This document shows, one piece after another, positions 14,490 through 14,661 of a stretch of 14,661 bases of DNA. Numbering within the stretch: the first letter of the stretch is position 1; each line of letters opens with the position of its first letter. The notes below the pieces were generated by a model. That model worked only from the letters and a program-made list of their open reading frames with translations, searched no databases and was not told where the DNA came from. The DNA comes from Arsenophonus fragariae (GTDB lineage: Bacteria > Pseudomonadota > Gammaproteobacteria > Enterobacterales > Enterobacteriaceae): NCBI GenBank assembly GCA_047291315.1, contig JBDPYZ010000040.1, forward strand, positions 1-14,661, given 5' to 3'. The position numbers and the translations under genes were made by a program.

Positions 14490-14661
14490 GTAATCTGATA
14501 TCTTCAATGATTGTTAGCGTCAGATCATGGCTGTTAACTTCTTTCTACAACGAGAGAAAATTCTAAGTAAAAGTTCAGTACACGATGATAGCGTTTTCAA
14601 AAAATCTTTGAACAAAATATATTAAATATCATTAATTTCTCATTATATCAGCGCTAATAGT
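14490..14661. other. Right window edge, nothing recognised
   Basis: No coding frame, RNA gene or repeat is supported in this short AT-rich end. Confidence 0.4.

Noticed and set aside
1..14661. CRISPR array, tRNA or rRNA gene, insertion-sequence ends
   Set aside because: No regularly spaced direct repeats, no cloverleaf or rRNA blocks, and no paired terminal repeats with target duplications were found by eye on either strand.

Overview
The window looks like chromosome from a low-GC member of the Enterobacterales in advanced gene decay. Gor, RlmJ, MobA/MobB, YhjD and YhjJ all read as diverged enterobacterial proteins. Most other genes carry several stops or frameshifts, and long AT-rich gaps lie between them. 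This fits an insect-associated Morganellaceae symbiont such as Arsenophonus. The genus is an inference; the relation to Enterobacterales is well supported by the proteins.

Layout. 62-813 (-) is a broken nitrilase-superfamily amidohydrolase. 814-1816 is AT-rich and holds a large inverted repeat and one doubtful small ORF with a good ribosome binding site. 1817-2905 (+) is a dead mobA-mobB pair, for making molybdenum guanine dinucleotide cofactor. 3564-4403 (+) is a dead chloroperoxidase-like alpha/beta hydrolase. 4517-6825 (-) is the only intact conserved block, rlmJ-gor, with a terminator at the gor stop. 6998-7390 (+) is an intact exported DUF1090 (YqjC-like) gene. 7462-8383 (+) is dead yhjD and, converging on it, 8600-10061 (-) is dead yhjJ; these are neighbours in the E. 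coli kdgK region too.

10062-14661 is an accessory junkyard: small palindromes, a two-partner-secretion haemagglutinin fragment, a LuxR-like mini-regulator with an internal stop, a P1-type phage immunity relic (probable C4 antisense RNA, Icd-like ORF, Rha/Ant-like antirepressor), the N-terminal part of an accessory DprA-like protein truncated exactly where the rha relic ends, and a broken Rpn-family nuclease/transposase.

Working functions that remain are glutathione redox balance (Gor), 23S rRNA adenine methylation (RlmJ) and a small periplasmic protein. Molybdopterin guanylation, the inner-membrane YhjD, the YhjJ peptidase homologue, the hydrolases and the adhesin are lost here unless other copies exist. 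The most interesting item is the C4-like antisense RNA: its structure appears better kept than the proteins it would have controlled. The decay has a clear signature: at least seven conserved tryptophan codons have become TGA or TAG, and two pseudogenes have lost ATG to ATA behind an intact Shine-Dalgarno.
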